Below are positions 10,001 to 19,200 of a stretch of 64,000 nucleotides of DNA, piece by piece. Origin of the DNA: Daedaleopsis sinensis (Eukaryota > Basidiomycota > Agaricomycetes > Polyporales > Polyporaceae); assembly GCA_033807695.1 (NCBI GenBank), contig CM066306.1, positions 930,001 through 994,000 on the forward strand. Reading direction: 5' to 3'. The notes under the pieces are model-generated. The model did not search any database, was not told the origin of the DNA, and saw only the letters and a list, made by a program, of their open reading frames with translations. Position numbers and translations under genes: made by a program. The first letter of the stretch is position 1, and the number at the start of each line of letters is the position of its first letter.

Positions 10001-10779
10001 TTGCAGCGTTGGAGTATCTGGCAAAGCAATACCACGTCAAGCACATACGGATCTCAGGATACAACTCACGAGCGAACGGGATCGTCGAGTGGCCTCATTT
10101 CCACGTCCGGGACGCGCTCTTCAAAGCATGCGAAGGTGATACGACGCAATGGGTGGCGCGGGTATATTCAGTACTCTGGGCGGACCGAATCACAGTACGC
10201 AGGAGACTAGGGTGCTCACCCTACTACGCGGTAACTGGGACGGATCCAATCCTGCCCATGGACATCACAGAAGCCACGTACCTGCTGCCTATACTGACGA
10301 AGCTCGTGTCCACAACGGAGTTGATCACCAACAGGGCGATGGCCTTGCAGAAAAGACCGGAGGACATAGCGCGGTTGCGGTCAACCGTCTACCGAACATG
10401 CGTGCAAGCTGCGGAGCTATTCGAGAAGGAACACAGCGCAACCATCCGAGACTTCAACTTCCAGCGAGGGAGGCTGGTTCTGATGCGGAACACGGCAATT
10501 GAGAAGTCGCTCAACAGGAAGATGAGACCACGGTACCTAGGCCCTCTAGTAGTGATATCGCGCAACAGAGGCGGCGCGTACATCATTGCAGAACTCGATG
10601 GGACCGTCTTCGATCGACCCATAGCGGCCTTCAGAATCATCCCCTACCTAGCGCGTGAGGACCCAATCAACTTCAATATTGAGGAACTGGACGCACCACA
10701 GAGCCGACTGCAAGAATTAGAAAACACAACAGAAAACTACGAAGAGGAAGGATTAGCAGACGACGACGAACACGGCTGA
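7009..10779 (+). CDS. pol: Pol: reverse transcriptase, RNase H, integrase (gypsy A)
   Basis: The protein is 1256 aa. A charged N-terminal extension (about 1-230) precedes the RT, whose catalytic box is YIDDV at residues 419-423 (YxDD type). RNase H follows from about 590, with its first Asp in LAVDTS and a later QPKLELYGLYRAL block. The integrase has an HX3H...CX2C zinc domain (about 870-910) and a DDE core: Asp in HVDSMD (about 935), Asp in SDNGSPW (about 990) and Glu in NGIVE (about 1027). The C-terminus has a GPLVV (GPY/F-like) module and no chromodomain. Together these copy element RNA into DNA and integrate it. In this copy the residue after the catalytic Glu is Trp, where copy B has the usual Arg. 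Confidence 0.93.
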   Translation: MNSQGEVALVLDYDARTGQVFTTAYKDLENLENSTIQSAYLSACDDSETKQKIKTMFSKVPIQESEGDRMRSRQPHRKVDRALFRGRALPVYATKTRGRRAVRIRSRSSEAARASEKTEPSEQEQEAEGEQLPEDDERQAATEDPESVRSYVKSKKKYKPVDKKVRPVIGELPKQYRIVREIIGDPLEGMKPLNLNPKPFEPTGRYTAERREKLHKVNAHLSEEELALLDDMMCKQEQGFAWEDSERGHFRTDMFPPVKFAVVPHTPWIETNFPIPPGTYRQICEIMKKKIESGVYEPSNASYRSRWFCVLKKDGSLRIVHSLEPLNRVSIQHSGVPPIPDHMAERFAGRACGTTLDLYVGYDERILDEESRDLTTFQTPFGAMRLTTLPMGWTNSVPIFHDDVTYILQPEIPDTTIPYIDDVPVIGPESSYEREDGSFECMKGNPGIRRYIWEHMQDVNRIVQRMKHAGGTFSGKKFVCAARDFVAVGHRCTPEGRLPERGCVDAVLKWGPCKNVSEVRSFLGTVGVGRIFIKNFGKKAAPLVKLTRKDVPFEWGEEQDKAMEDLKTALVESPALKSINYESKAPVILAVDTSYIAVGYQLCQEDPEDPRKRYYNRFGSITLNEREARFSQPKLELYGLYRALKALRFWLVGVRNLIVEMDATSTKAMIQNPDVAPNAVMNRWIISINMFHFEMRHVPGISHGPDGLSRRPAQPEDEPEEADNGEFDDWVDNMYGFTHLINPPPHLGDAPLQHEVKRKTSNFETEAMGFSALMQQTSGTAGKLPDIPEIDYAIVPRTEVAQKFDHRIANIYEFLCTKRRPKLVQKELDAFVKYAGQFFVKDGRLWKIAKNGNHRRVLPPELRAKAFVSMHDFIGHRGVQATISFVAERFWWPEMKADVAWYVRSCHQCQIRQTTRIYIPPSVSYPAAPFVRVHVDSMDMPGSYKHFFHARCATTSYAEGRASTVQTAKAVGDWIYQDLLCRWGALSEIVSDNGSPWVAALEYLAKQYHVKHIRISGYNSRANGIVEWPHFHVRDALFKACEGDTTQWVARVYSVLWADRITVRRRLGCSPYYAVTGTDPILPMDITEATYLLPILTKLVSTTELITNRAMALQKRPEDIARLRSTVYRTCVQAAELFEKEHSATIRDFNFQRGRLVLMRNTAIEKSLNRKMRPRYLGPLVVISRNRGGAYIIAELDGTVFDRPIAAFRIIPYLAREDPINFNIEELDAPQSRLQELENTTENYEEEGLADDDEHG

Positions 10780-11229
10780 CACTCACGTTGACGAGGACGT
10801 CAAATGGAAAAAGTGGGGGGGAGGAAGTCGCCTGACTACGGAAGTCAATTCCTCTACCGGCCGAAGAGCACTTCAAGAGGCGCTTCGCGCGTCGGTCATC
10901 TCGGAGATCACACAAGAAGAAGAGCAGAAGGCGATGCGATACATTCGGGATACTAGATACAGTACAGATTAAGACGGACAACAGAAGCTGAGCGCGACGG
11001 GATACGGGAAAGAAAACCAGAAGGAGACATTACAAAGCCCAGAGCGACAGGAGGGAGACGGAGAGACTAGTCCGCGGGAGACAGAGACGAGCAGAGGAGA
11101 TATATGCGAAAAACAGAAAACAAGACAGCGCGAGCCGCGCGACGACAGGACGAGACGACGACCAAGCAGGAGATGACAAGAAAAGCTAATAACAAGAAGT
11201 CCGTGGACGCGCGCGCGTCGAAGAAGTCC
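10780..11229. other. Convergent spacer between pol and AS3
   Basis: This 450 bp segment separates the pol stop from the AS3 stop on the other strand, so the two transcripts run toward each other. It is purine-rich on the plus strand. Open frames here look like shadows. It presumably holds the AS3 3' end. The sequence is nearly unchanged in copy B. Confidence 0.5.
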
Positions 11230-13493
11230 CTACTCGGCATTGCGAAGAAGCTCGAGGAGATCCTCACGATATCCATTGGACGCCACCAAGTCCTTGAAGG
11301 ACCGCACGTCGTCGCACCCTTCGATCTTCACGCCAAAATCGAGCTGGGTCTGTCGAGTCTCGCGGCGGGAAAGCTGCCGAATGGACACCAAGTCCTCGAC
11401 GATGCGCGCGCGTGCGAGGCTGACCTGCGAGCGAAGATGGTTGACCTTCGCGACGACCTCCGGCGAGAAGCTGACCGGCTCCGGCGACTTGCGCTTGGAA
11501 GATGAGGACTTGATCGAGATCTTGAGGGGCGTCGCCGGTTGGGAAGCAGACTTGGAGGGGCTCGGCTTCTCCTTCTTGACGCTGCCAGAAGCGCGAGACG
11601 AACGAGGAGGAGGCGTGGAGTCATCAGGTTCGGCCTTGCTGTTGCCATAGTCCTCGAGCAGGCGGCCCTTCCCGTCGAGCGAAGGATAACGCGTAGGACC
11701 CTCCGGGTACGGGTAGATGGGGGTGTCCTTCCGGATGGTCTTCGGACGAAGACGCTCCTGGAGCGCGGCCTTGTCGACGGAGAGGAATTTGTGCGAGTTC
11801 CTCTCGAACTGGCGGACGAAGTTGACGGCAAGAAGACGGTCGGCGGGCGGCAGCTGCGAAGGTTCCCGGAAGGAAAACCCAACGCCGTTGTACATCGCGC
11901 CGATGCGGGCGTGCACTAGAAAGAAGACAAGAAGTCAGCAAGAAGACCGAGGAAACAAGGGGAAAGGAACTGACCTTTGACCGTTCCCTGGACACTCAGG
12001 TGGTCATACGCGCACGAGAAGCTCTTCCCCTTCTTCTTGCAGAAGTTGCAGCGGAACGCGGAAGGGTACGGACGTCTGCAGGTGACCCCGGCGCGACGGC
12101 ACTCGTCGCAGTCGCCCTCGATCTGCACGGCGCTGGACAACTCCACGGAACCTTGGCGAGTGGAAGGAGGCTTCTTGTCGCGCTTCTTGACCCTAGGCGA
12201 CAACTCGACGACGGGAGGCGGACGTTTGCGGGGCGAGGTGCGGGACTTCTTCTTAGGAGGCTCCTCCTCCTCGAGTTGGTCGACTTCCTCTTCGCCTTCA
12301 TCGTCGACCTCGCCCTCGGCATCGCGGTCGGAATCGTCTTCGGGCGGGGAAACAGCCTTACGCTTTCCCTTGTCGACGGGCTTCTTGGGCGGCTCGCTCT
12401 CATCGGTGCTGAAGAAGAGGGGCGTCTTCTTCCTCTTCAGCGGCAGCTGAGACAGCGGAGGCGGAGGAGGATGGTCAGGCGAGAGGGGGGAGCGTGTGCG
12501 GAAACGACGAGGAGAGTCGCGCTGGGCAGCGTCGGCCAGAGGCTCGTCGTCAGAAGCTTCCTCCTCGGGAACGTACTCGGCACCAGTGACCATCGCAGCC
12601 AGGAAGGCGTCGCCAGGAAGTGCATCGGGGTCAGACGAAGGCGCGGAAGACGAGGAAGTGGGGCGCGTGACGAGCAACCTCGTGAGACGCTTCTTGTCGA
12701 GGACCGGGACGTAACGCATGCCGGACAGCAAAGGCAAGAACTGGTCGACGCGAGTGTCGATGGTTTCACGAGAGGCGCGCATGTCGGGCGGGTAATCGGC
12801 GACCTCCATCCAGCGCGGCTGGATGATCTCGTGGTACCAGTTCACTGCAAGGAAGAGGGGTCTTAGTCAAGCAAGAGTGAGGGCGAAGAACGTAAGTACT
12901 TACGCTCGAAGAAGCCCAGCCGAAGGCGGTGAGCCTGGAAGGCGATGTCGATCTCCAGCGGGGACTCCGTGACGGTGCTCGAAACCGCGAACAGCCGCAA
13001 CCGGCGAGAAGTCAGCGCGTACGAGCGAAAGAACTCCGAGACCAGGGAGGGCGGCGCGTAAAACTCGAACGTCGGTAGCGCGGCGAGGAGCAGGGGATCC
13101 AGATACCAATTCCACTCCGGGACGAGACGGTGCTGCGAAAAAGGAATGTGTCAGCAAGGCAGGACTTGGAAGGCCGGGACGGCGTACCAGAGCCATGACG
13201 ATACGATCAAACATGGCCTTGAACATGCCATATGAGAACGTAGCGAGCTGGTCGTCGGTGTACTCTTCCAAGATCGCCCGGAAGTCGCTAATCGTCAGCG
13301 GAGCGGCGTCCTGATCGCGAAGCTCGTCAGGCGTAGTAGGAACGGGCTCCTCACAGCCAAGTCGATCGGATTCACGCGTGAATTGCAACGGGAGCCACTT
13401 GAACAGCTCCTTGGGGATCGGTCGCCGAGGAGCATCGGAAGACGAGCGAGTGGCGGCGACGTTGGAAGACAAGCGACGGTTGGAAGCGGACAT
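11230..13493 (-). CDS. AS3: antisense Zn-cluster protein carried by gypsy A
   Basis: Four exons on the minus strand: 13493-13188, 13132-12904, 12844-11975 and 11915-11230. They join through GT-AG introns of 55, 59 and 59 bp into a 696-residue frame. The N-terminal ~250 residues look folded (with NWYHEI...PRWMEV). A long disordered Ser/Glu/Lys region with basic nuclear-localisation-like clusters (about 370-410) follows. Near 423-455 is a cysteine cluster of spacing CX2CX6CX9CX2CX8C, resembling a fungal Zn2Cys6 module. A further ~240 residues close it. There is no signal peptide or membrane segment, so it is not env-like. A nuclear DNA-binding or chromatin role is inference. The same gene with all splice sites is in copy B, and a diverged version is in the relic at 20781-21425. 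Confidence 0.8.
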
Positions 13494-13549
13494 GGTGGGC
13501 GATGTATGAGAAGACGAGAGGAGAACGCACGAAGGCGGACAACCAGAAG

Positions 13550-13566
13550 GCCAAAATGTTTATTAA
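13550..13566 (-). promoter_or_regulatory. Putative AS3 promoter (TATA-like)
   Basis: On the minus strand the string TTAATAAACA lies 60-70 bp upstream of the AS3 ATG at 13493, within the 173 bp gap between AS2 and AS3. It is unchanged in copy B. Confidence 0.4.
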
Positions 13567-13666
13567 GGGCGACAGTCAGAAGAACGTGAAGGGAACCGTG
13601 AAGTACAACGTCCAAATGCGGTAATCTAAGCGCTCTCCGCGCGACGGCGATCGAGGGCGGCCCCAA

Positions 13667-14321
13667 TCAGTCGCACATCAAAGGAATAGAACCGAAGACT
13701 TCATCCTCGTCTGACAGAGAGGACGGCGACCTTTCCAGCTTCTTGATGGCCGCGCGGAGGGCGGACTGCTCAATACGGACCCCGCGTAGTTCAGCGGCGA
13801 CCAATTCCAGACGCGCGAGTACTTCCGAAAAATGAACGCAGTACCGGTCGTCGCGTGCCAGGTCGCACATGACCTCCAGGAGTTGAAGTTCGTGTTGCAG
13901 AGTGGCGTGCACTGAGTCCAGGAAGTGGAGGCGGTACGGAAGGCGGTGCGTCTGGACCAGGTCGACAAGGAACGCCTCAAGACCGTTAGAGAAGAAACAC
14001 TGGTAGATGGCGATGGACACGCGGGCAAGTAGGTCGGAAACGTCGACGAGAAGGCCGTCATGAAGCATGCTCCAACCATACTGGGAAGGTGTCAATCAAG
14101 CGCGAGAAGCATCAGGCCGAGAAGCTCACCAAAAGTTGTCCTAAACGGGAAAGCGCGTGTTCATACACAACGCGGGGACAGCCGTGGTCGACGGATACCG
14201 TCTCGAAGAACTCGATTTGCTCAACAATGTGCGCACGAAGCGGGGAGAGGAGTTCAAGGGCCAACTCGCGGTGCGAGCTGACTTGGAGGGCGAGCATACG
14301 CGGGAGGACGGTCGACGACAT
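13667..14321 (-). CDS. AS2: antisense helical protein carried by gypsy A
   Basis: Two exons, 14321-14130 and 14080-13667, are joined by a 49 bp intron (GTGAGC...CCCAG) in phase 0, giving 201 aa. The protein is rich in Leu, Glu and Arg, predicted largely helical, with an acidic C-terminus (SLSDEDEVF). There is no signal peptide, membrane segment or recognised family. Copy B differs at eight residues, several of them non-conservative (Tyr/Asp, two Cys/Arg), so AS2 is less constrained than AS1. The start was chosen because it lies about 45 bp below a TATAAA. Function is unknown. It may partner AS1 or AS3, which is inference from co-occurrence only. Confidence 0.7.
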
Positions 14322-14363
14322 GATGAATGGAAGTTGATGAACTTCGAAGGCAGTTACAGCGGC

Positions 14364-14369
14364 TTTATA
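14364..14369 (-). promoter_or_regulatory. AS2 TATA box
   Basis: TATAAA on the minus strand sits 43-48 bp upstream of the AS2 ATG and 15-20 bp past the AS1 stop, so the genes are tightly packed but separately promoted. It is conserved in copy B. Confidence 0.5.
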
Positions 14370-14383
14370 CGACACGCGGCTAC

Positions 14384-14954
14384 TCAAAAGTGGATGTCCT
14401 CTCGGAGGCTGGCAAACTCCTGATCTATCTCCTCCATTTCCTTTTCGACCTTCCGGATCCGGGCATCAACCAGAATAGACTCCGTGATCAAGGATCCTCC
14501 GGCGCGGTTGAGGACGCGGCGCGCGCAGAGTTGCTTCCGGAGCCGCTGCTGACAAGCAATGCGACGGGCATCGAGATCGGCCCGACGAGCGCACCGACGG
14601 GACCGGGCGACAAGCTCTTGGAAGAGGAAGAGCTGACGGTCAGCCAAGGCAGGCCAGCCCTCGGTGATCGTATTCTCGGTCCGTTTCACGAAGTCCGCGG
14701 CAACCTCGCCATCGTCCCCCAAGGTGATCAAAGTGTCCTGCCATGAAGACAGTCAGCCACGAAGACGAGGGCCTACACGCGGAAGGAGAACGACGTACCA
14801 CCAGTTCAGCAATATGGTCGTAGGAATCGTAGATGATTCCAACGTCCTCTTCAGTACGAGCGGCAGCAAGAGCCTCGAACTCAGAGATCGCGACTTCAAG
14901 CTGACGGACAGTCTCCGTGAGGATGGGGACGTTGAGGAAGATGAAGGCAGACAT
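14384..14954 (-). CDS. AS1: antisense coiled-coil-like protein carried by gypsy A
   Basis: Two exons, 14954-14799 and 14737-14384, are joined by a 61 bp intron (GTACGT...GGCAG) in phase 0, giving 169 aa. The protein is strongly helical: an N-terminal Leu/Val heptad-like segment, an Arg/Cys-rich middle (RRCARRADLDARR) and a Glu/Lys-rich C-terminal helix ending REDIHF. No family is recognised and there is no signal peptide. Its start lies only about 85 bp inside the 3' LTR edge, below a TATATAA box. Copies A and B differ at nine bases across the exons (three in exon 1, six in exon 2) and at no residue, a clear sign of protein-level constraint. Confidence 0.75.
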
Positions 14955-14990
14955 TGCGGAGGATGAAAACCGAGGACGGAACGAGGGTGT

Positions 14991-15000
14991 TTATATACGC
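14991..15000 (-). promoter_or_regulatory. AS1 TATA box beside the 3' LTR
   Basis: The minus-strand sequence GCGTATATAA is 37-46 bp upstream of the AS1 ATG and 39 bp from the 3' LTR. It is conserved in copy B at 37555-37564. It would drive transcription inward, antisense to the genomic RNA. Confidence 0.6.
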
Positions 15001-15026
15001 GCAAACCGGGGACGGTTCGAATGCAA

Positions 15027-15038
15027 GTGGGGGGGAGG
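15027..15038 (+). promoter_or_regulatory. Polypurine tract, gypsy A
   Basis: A G-rich run (gtgggggggagg) directly precedes the TGATG of the 3' LTR, the usual place for plus-strand priming. Confidence 0.75.
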
Positions 15039-15944
15039 TGATGAGCCTCAGGACCAGCTAGGCCCCGGAAACACCACGCAGCCCATCACTATTCGCGCCC
15101 GTCAGTCAATTCACGCAGTATGAAGACGAGCGGCTTCACAAGGAAGGCGAGCGACTACCGAAGGAGCGAGTACGGAGACATGCCATTCCGAGGGACGAAG
15201 GAGCCGATGCCGAGCTGCCAGCGGCTGACCGAGGTCGCCAGAGCTCTAGCCAGGACAGAGGAGGCGATCGATCGAGGGTCTGGTCTAGGCGACCGCCACG
15301 GAGTCCAGCAATTGGTACGAAGGTCGTCAGAAGAGGCACGGAAGACAAGGGAATGAGGGGGACGGCCTTCCGAGGCCTATGAAGACGCGCGGATGGGCTT
15401 CAGACGCGATCACGTGGTGACGCGCCGCAAGACTAAGCGCTCTCGTGACCGCGGATGCAAGTCGAGCGGCGACGTGATAGGCTCGGTGCAAACACCTACC
15501 TAACCACCGGAGTGCGCCGTAGGGGTTCAGGAGAGGAGGATCGCGACGTGAGCGTGGGAGGAGCAGGGTTTCCTATGATTGGACGATTGGTATGCTAGTT
15601 GTAGTTTATTTGGCGACGATTTGTACAGTATATAAGCCAGCGGGATTGCAGCCCAGCAAAGCAGCGCAGTAGCTCCAGAGATCGAGTCCGAGCCCAAGAA
15701 TCATCTAGTCGACACTCAATTGAAGACCGTTCGTCTTCAATCTCCTCTTGCAGACTAGCCTCACCCACGGAAGTTGCTTGACTTCCATCTGAAGTTGCTC
15801 AACTTCCTTGTCTATCGTCGACGGGCTACGTGAAGAAGAGCGACTACACCGGGAACCTGTCCTCCACCTCGCACCCTACTAGGTAGCTGATCTCGTGCTC
15901 GTTTGGGTGTGTGTTTCGCCCAGCGACCCAGAGTTACCCCATCA
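15039..15944 (+). repeat. Gypsy A 3' LTR
   Basis: This 906 bp copy of the 5' LTR has one visible difference, A at 15222. The right copy of the CCGC target duplication is 15945-15948, after which LINE ORF1 resumes. Confidence 0.95.
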
Positions 15945-16273
15945 CCGCCCTCTTCCACTGCGTCAACTGCGACGAAGACGGTCATGCAGCGTGGGACTGC
16001 ACCTGTCCTACGTACAGCAAGAAAGTGCGTGACCATGCTGCTCGACGTGCTGACAATGGTTTCAGATATTTCGTCACGAACGACCCCAACAGCTGGGTTA
16101 CGGACGAGGAGGCCATGTTCCACGCGCGGCGCGCCCCCTCCCCCCTCTCTATGGGACCAGATCGCGCACCGCTTCCCCTCTGATCGGGCGACTCAGGGCC
16201 CCTGCCAGGTCAATCTCGACACCTTCTTCGGCACACCCTCGTGGGACCCGCCCCCCACCACGTATTGATAGCC

Positions 16274-19200
16274 ATGGTTACACCTACTCTCCGTATCTGG
16301 CAGCAAAACATCAACAAGTCGCTGGACGGCCAGCTCGAACTCCTCCACAGCGCACTCCCATCCGACTATGACATCATTGCAATTCAAGAACCCTACATCG
16401 ACCACCTCCGACTCACTTGCAGCACGTCCCACTGGAGAACAGTCCACCCGGCAGTACGCGATCGGGACACTGCGGGCCGCACACGCTCAGTCCTCCTCAT
16501 CAATACGCGGATCTCGACGAACACATGGACTCTGGTCAGCATCCCCCACCCGGACCTCACGGCGATCTCTATCAAGGCAGGGGGCGCGACGACCCATCTG
16601 GCACGCACGACACTGCGATCCACGCGGCCACAAGAGCAGCCCGGGCACTCGTAGCGGCGGCTGGGGATGGCGAGCACCATTTCGTCTGGTTAGGCAACTT
16701 CAATCGTCATCACCCCAACTGGGACGACCCGGCGGACCACCAAGTCTTCTCTAGGAATAACCTGACTCGTGCAGAACTACTGATTAATCGTGTTGCAGAC
16801 CTTGGCATGGAAATGGCATTTCCCCCGTCCTTAGCCACCCTCGAGTCTATGAACACAAAGTCCAGGACCTGCCCGGACAACGCTTTCTGCTCCGAGCCGC
16901 TACTCGAGCACATGCAGTCCTGTAAAGTCGCAGAGGACCTGCGCCCGATCCTAACAGACCACTTTCCCATTCTCACAGCTTTCGAACTGCCGACCGAAGA
17001 GGCAGTGTCGCGAGTCCAGCGTGACTTCCGCAAGGTGGATTGGGGCGACTTCAACACGTCGCTCGCTGCGCGACTTGAGGCCCGCGCCTTCACGACCACG
17101 ATTGAGTCACCTCAAGTCTTCGATGCGACTCTTGACGCTCTCATGGTTGACCTGCAAGCCACTATCAAGGAACACACACCACTCTCCCCGGACACGCCCT
17201 ATGCAAAGCGATGGTGGTCGAAGGAGCTGACCAGCATGCGGAAAGAGAAGGAGAGGCTCGGGAGGGTCACGCATGAGTACTGGGGGGAACGTGCACACCC
17301 CACGCACGCTGAGTATCGCCGATTCAGGAACCGTTATACTGACACCATTCGTACAGCGAAGGGGGACCACTGGAACACCTGGATCGACTCTGTCAACGAG
17401 AAAACAATCTGGGACACTAACCGATTTCTGAAGACAGGTTCCACAGACGGAGGTCGCTCGCGCATCCCCCCGCTGAAGGTAGACGGTCCAGACGGCCGAA
17501 GTAGGACTGTCACCTCGAACCCCGACAAGGGTGACGAGTTCTACAGGGTGTTCTTCCTTCCACCAGGAGACGTTCAGGTTCCTGGGTGCCCATACCCCCC
17601 GCCCAGGTTCGTGTTCCGACCTGTCACAGATGGACAAGTGAAGCAAGCTATCAAGTCGTTGCACTCGTTCAAGGCGGCCAGCCCCGACGCGGTCCCAAAC
17701 GAGGTTTACAAGCAATGCAGCGACACGCTCAGGCCCATTCTAGGCCGCCTCTTCCAGGCGACTTTCGCCCTGCAGTACTACCCAGACCGGTGGAAGATCT
17801 CGGACACAGTGGTACTCAAGAAGCCCGGAAAGACGGACTACACTGTCGTTAAGGCATGGCGCCCGATCGCGTTACTGAACTGTGTCTCGAAGATATTGTC
17901 ACAGTGTGTCGCCGATGTGCTGGTGTTTGAGGCTGAACGACACTCCCTTCTAGCCAACTATCAGTTCGGGGGCCGCACGGGCAGGACGACGACCAACTTG
18001 ATTCACCTCGTCATCAAGACGGTCAAGGACGCCTGGCAGCAGCGGAAGGCCGCATCGGTGGTCTTTCTCGACATCAAGTCTGCCTTTCCGGCGGCGGTAC
18101 CAGAAAGGCTTTTTCACAACCTGCGCACGTGAGGCGTCCCAGTGGAGTATGTCAACTGGCTGCGCGCGAAGCTCAATGGCAGGAAGACCCGCCTCAAGTT
18201 CGACGACTTCGAGTCGACCCTCTTCGAGATCATGAGTGGCATAGACCAAGGCTGCCCTCTCTCGGTCATCCTCTATGCATTCTATAACTCTGACCTTATT
18301 GGCAGTGCACAACTCAAGGGAGGTGAACTAGCTATAGGCTCCATGGACGATGTCGCTCTCTCTCGGACGGTATGGTTGCACCCGCACTCACTCACCATCG
18401 CTTTCTAGAGGTGCTCGTGGATCAAAACCTCAAGTTCCGGGAGCACACGGCGCTCGCGCACTCGACGGGCTCACGATGGGTCGCCCTGCTCCGAAGGCTC
18501 ACGAAGACCAGGTACGGCCTTACGCTAGGGATCGTGTGGCGGCTGTACATGGCCGTCGTCATCCCTAGCATGCTGTACGCCTCAGACACATTCCCCGTCC
18601 CCGTTCGCAGGCTCCAGGGGCAGAAGCGTAGGCATGGCTTGGTTGGTAACATACGCCGCCTTGCGAGAGTGCAGCGCCAAGCGCTCCTCGTCATGACCGG
18701 AGCCCTCCGCTCATCTGCCACTGACTCTCTGGAGGTGCACACTAACCTGTTGCCTTTCGATCTCCTAGTTGACAGGTTGGCGCACCACGCGCGCTGCGCC
18801 TCTGCGCGCTCCCACCCACCGACCATCTCGCTACGCCCGTCCAGAAGGCGGCTCGCAAGCTTGTCCGCCGACACCACTCCTCAATTCATGAACTGATGGA
18901 TGCTTACCGCCCCTTCCTGGACCACAAGCACACCAAATGAATCTCCCCCTCCCGCCTTCATCTGCGTTGGACACCTGGACACAGAACGCACGTCATCAAG
19001 GACCGCAACATGGCGATTACAGACAACCAGCGCTGGGCGCAGAGGGGCGTGTACCGCGTTTACACCGACGGCTCGGACATCGACGGCGGGGTTGGCGCAG
19101 CGGCAGTACTCTATGTGCCGGGACGCAGACACCCCAAGATCCTCCGGTACCACCTCGGACCGTCCAAGAGACACACAGTCTACGACGCGGAGATCGTCGC

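Larger units (their letters stand above)
3255..15944 (+). mobile_element. Ty3/gypsy LTR retrotransposon, copy A (12,690 bp, full length)
   Basis: The element is bounded by 906 bp LTRs with TGATG/CATCA ends and flanked by a 4 bp duplication, CCGC, at 3251-3254 and 15945-15948. It holds gag-protease (4595-7009), pol (7009-10779), three spliced genes on the opposite strand (11230-14954), a purine tract and the 3' LTR. The two LTRs differ at one visible position (3438 G, 15222 A), so insertion was recent. All frames are intact. Pol resembles the gypsy lineage widespread in mushroom genomes and has no chromodomain. The only obvious handicap is a substitution beside the catalytic Glu of integrase. 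Confidence 0.95.
1879..16183 (+). pseudogene. LINE ORF1 (gag-like, zinc-knuckle), interrupted
   Basis: ORF1 runs 1879-3254 and resumes in frame at 15949-16183 once gypsy A and one copy of its 4 bp duplication are removed. The N-terminal half is helical and charged. The C-terminal half has the conserved fungal LINE gag region followed by cysteine knuckles: CLNC...GH...C just before the insertion (5 rather than 4 residues between the second Cys and the His), a Cys/His-rich stretch, and a canonical CX2CX4HX4C (CVNC...GH...C) after it. Such proteins bind LINE RNA. Two in-frame nonsense codons, TAG at 2581 and TGA at 2599, lie between the halves, so the gene was broken independently of the gypsy insertion. 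The start at 1879 is the first ATG about 140 bases inside the element. Confidence 0.8.

Noticed and set aside
9453..10502. Alternative-frame ORFs within pol (Arg-rich)
   Set aside because: They are shadows of the integrase frame, with low-complexity composition.
11104..12866. Long plus-strand frames inside the gypsy antisense region (11104-11505, 12000-12866 and others)
   Set aside because: They are mirrors of AS3 exons. The minus-strand reading has introns, a domain and cross-copy conservation; the plus-strand frames have none.
13667..14954. AS1 and AS2 as an env-like gene
   Set aside because: No signal peptide, membrane segment or cysteine-rich ectodomain; both look like soluble helical proteins.
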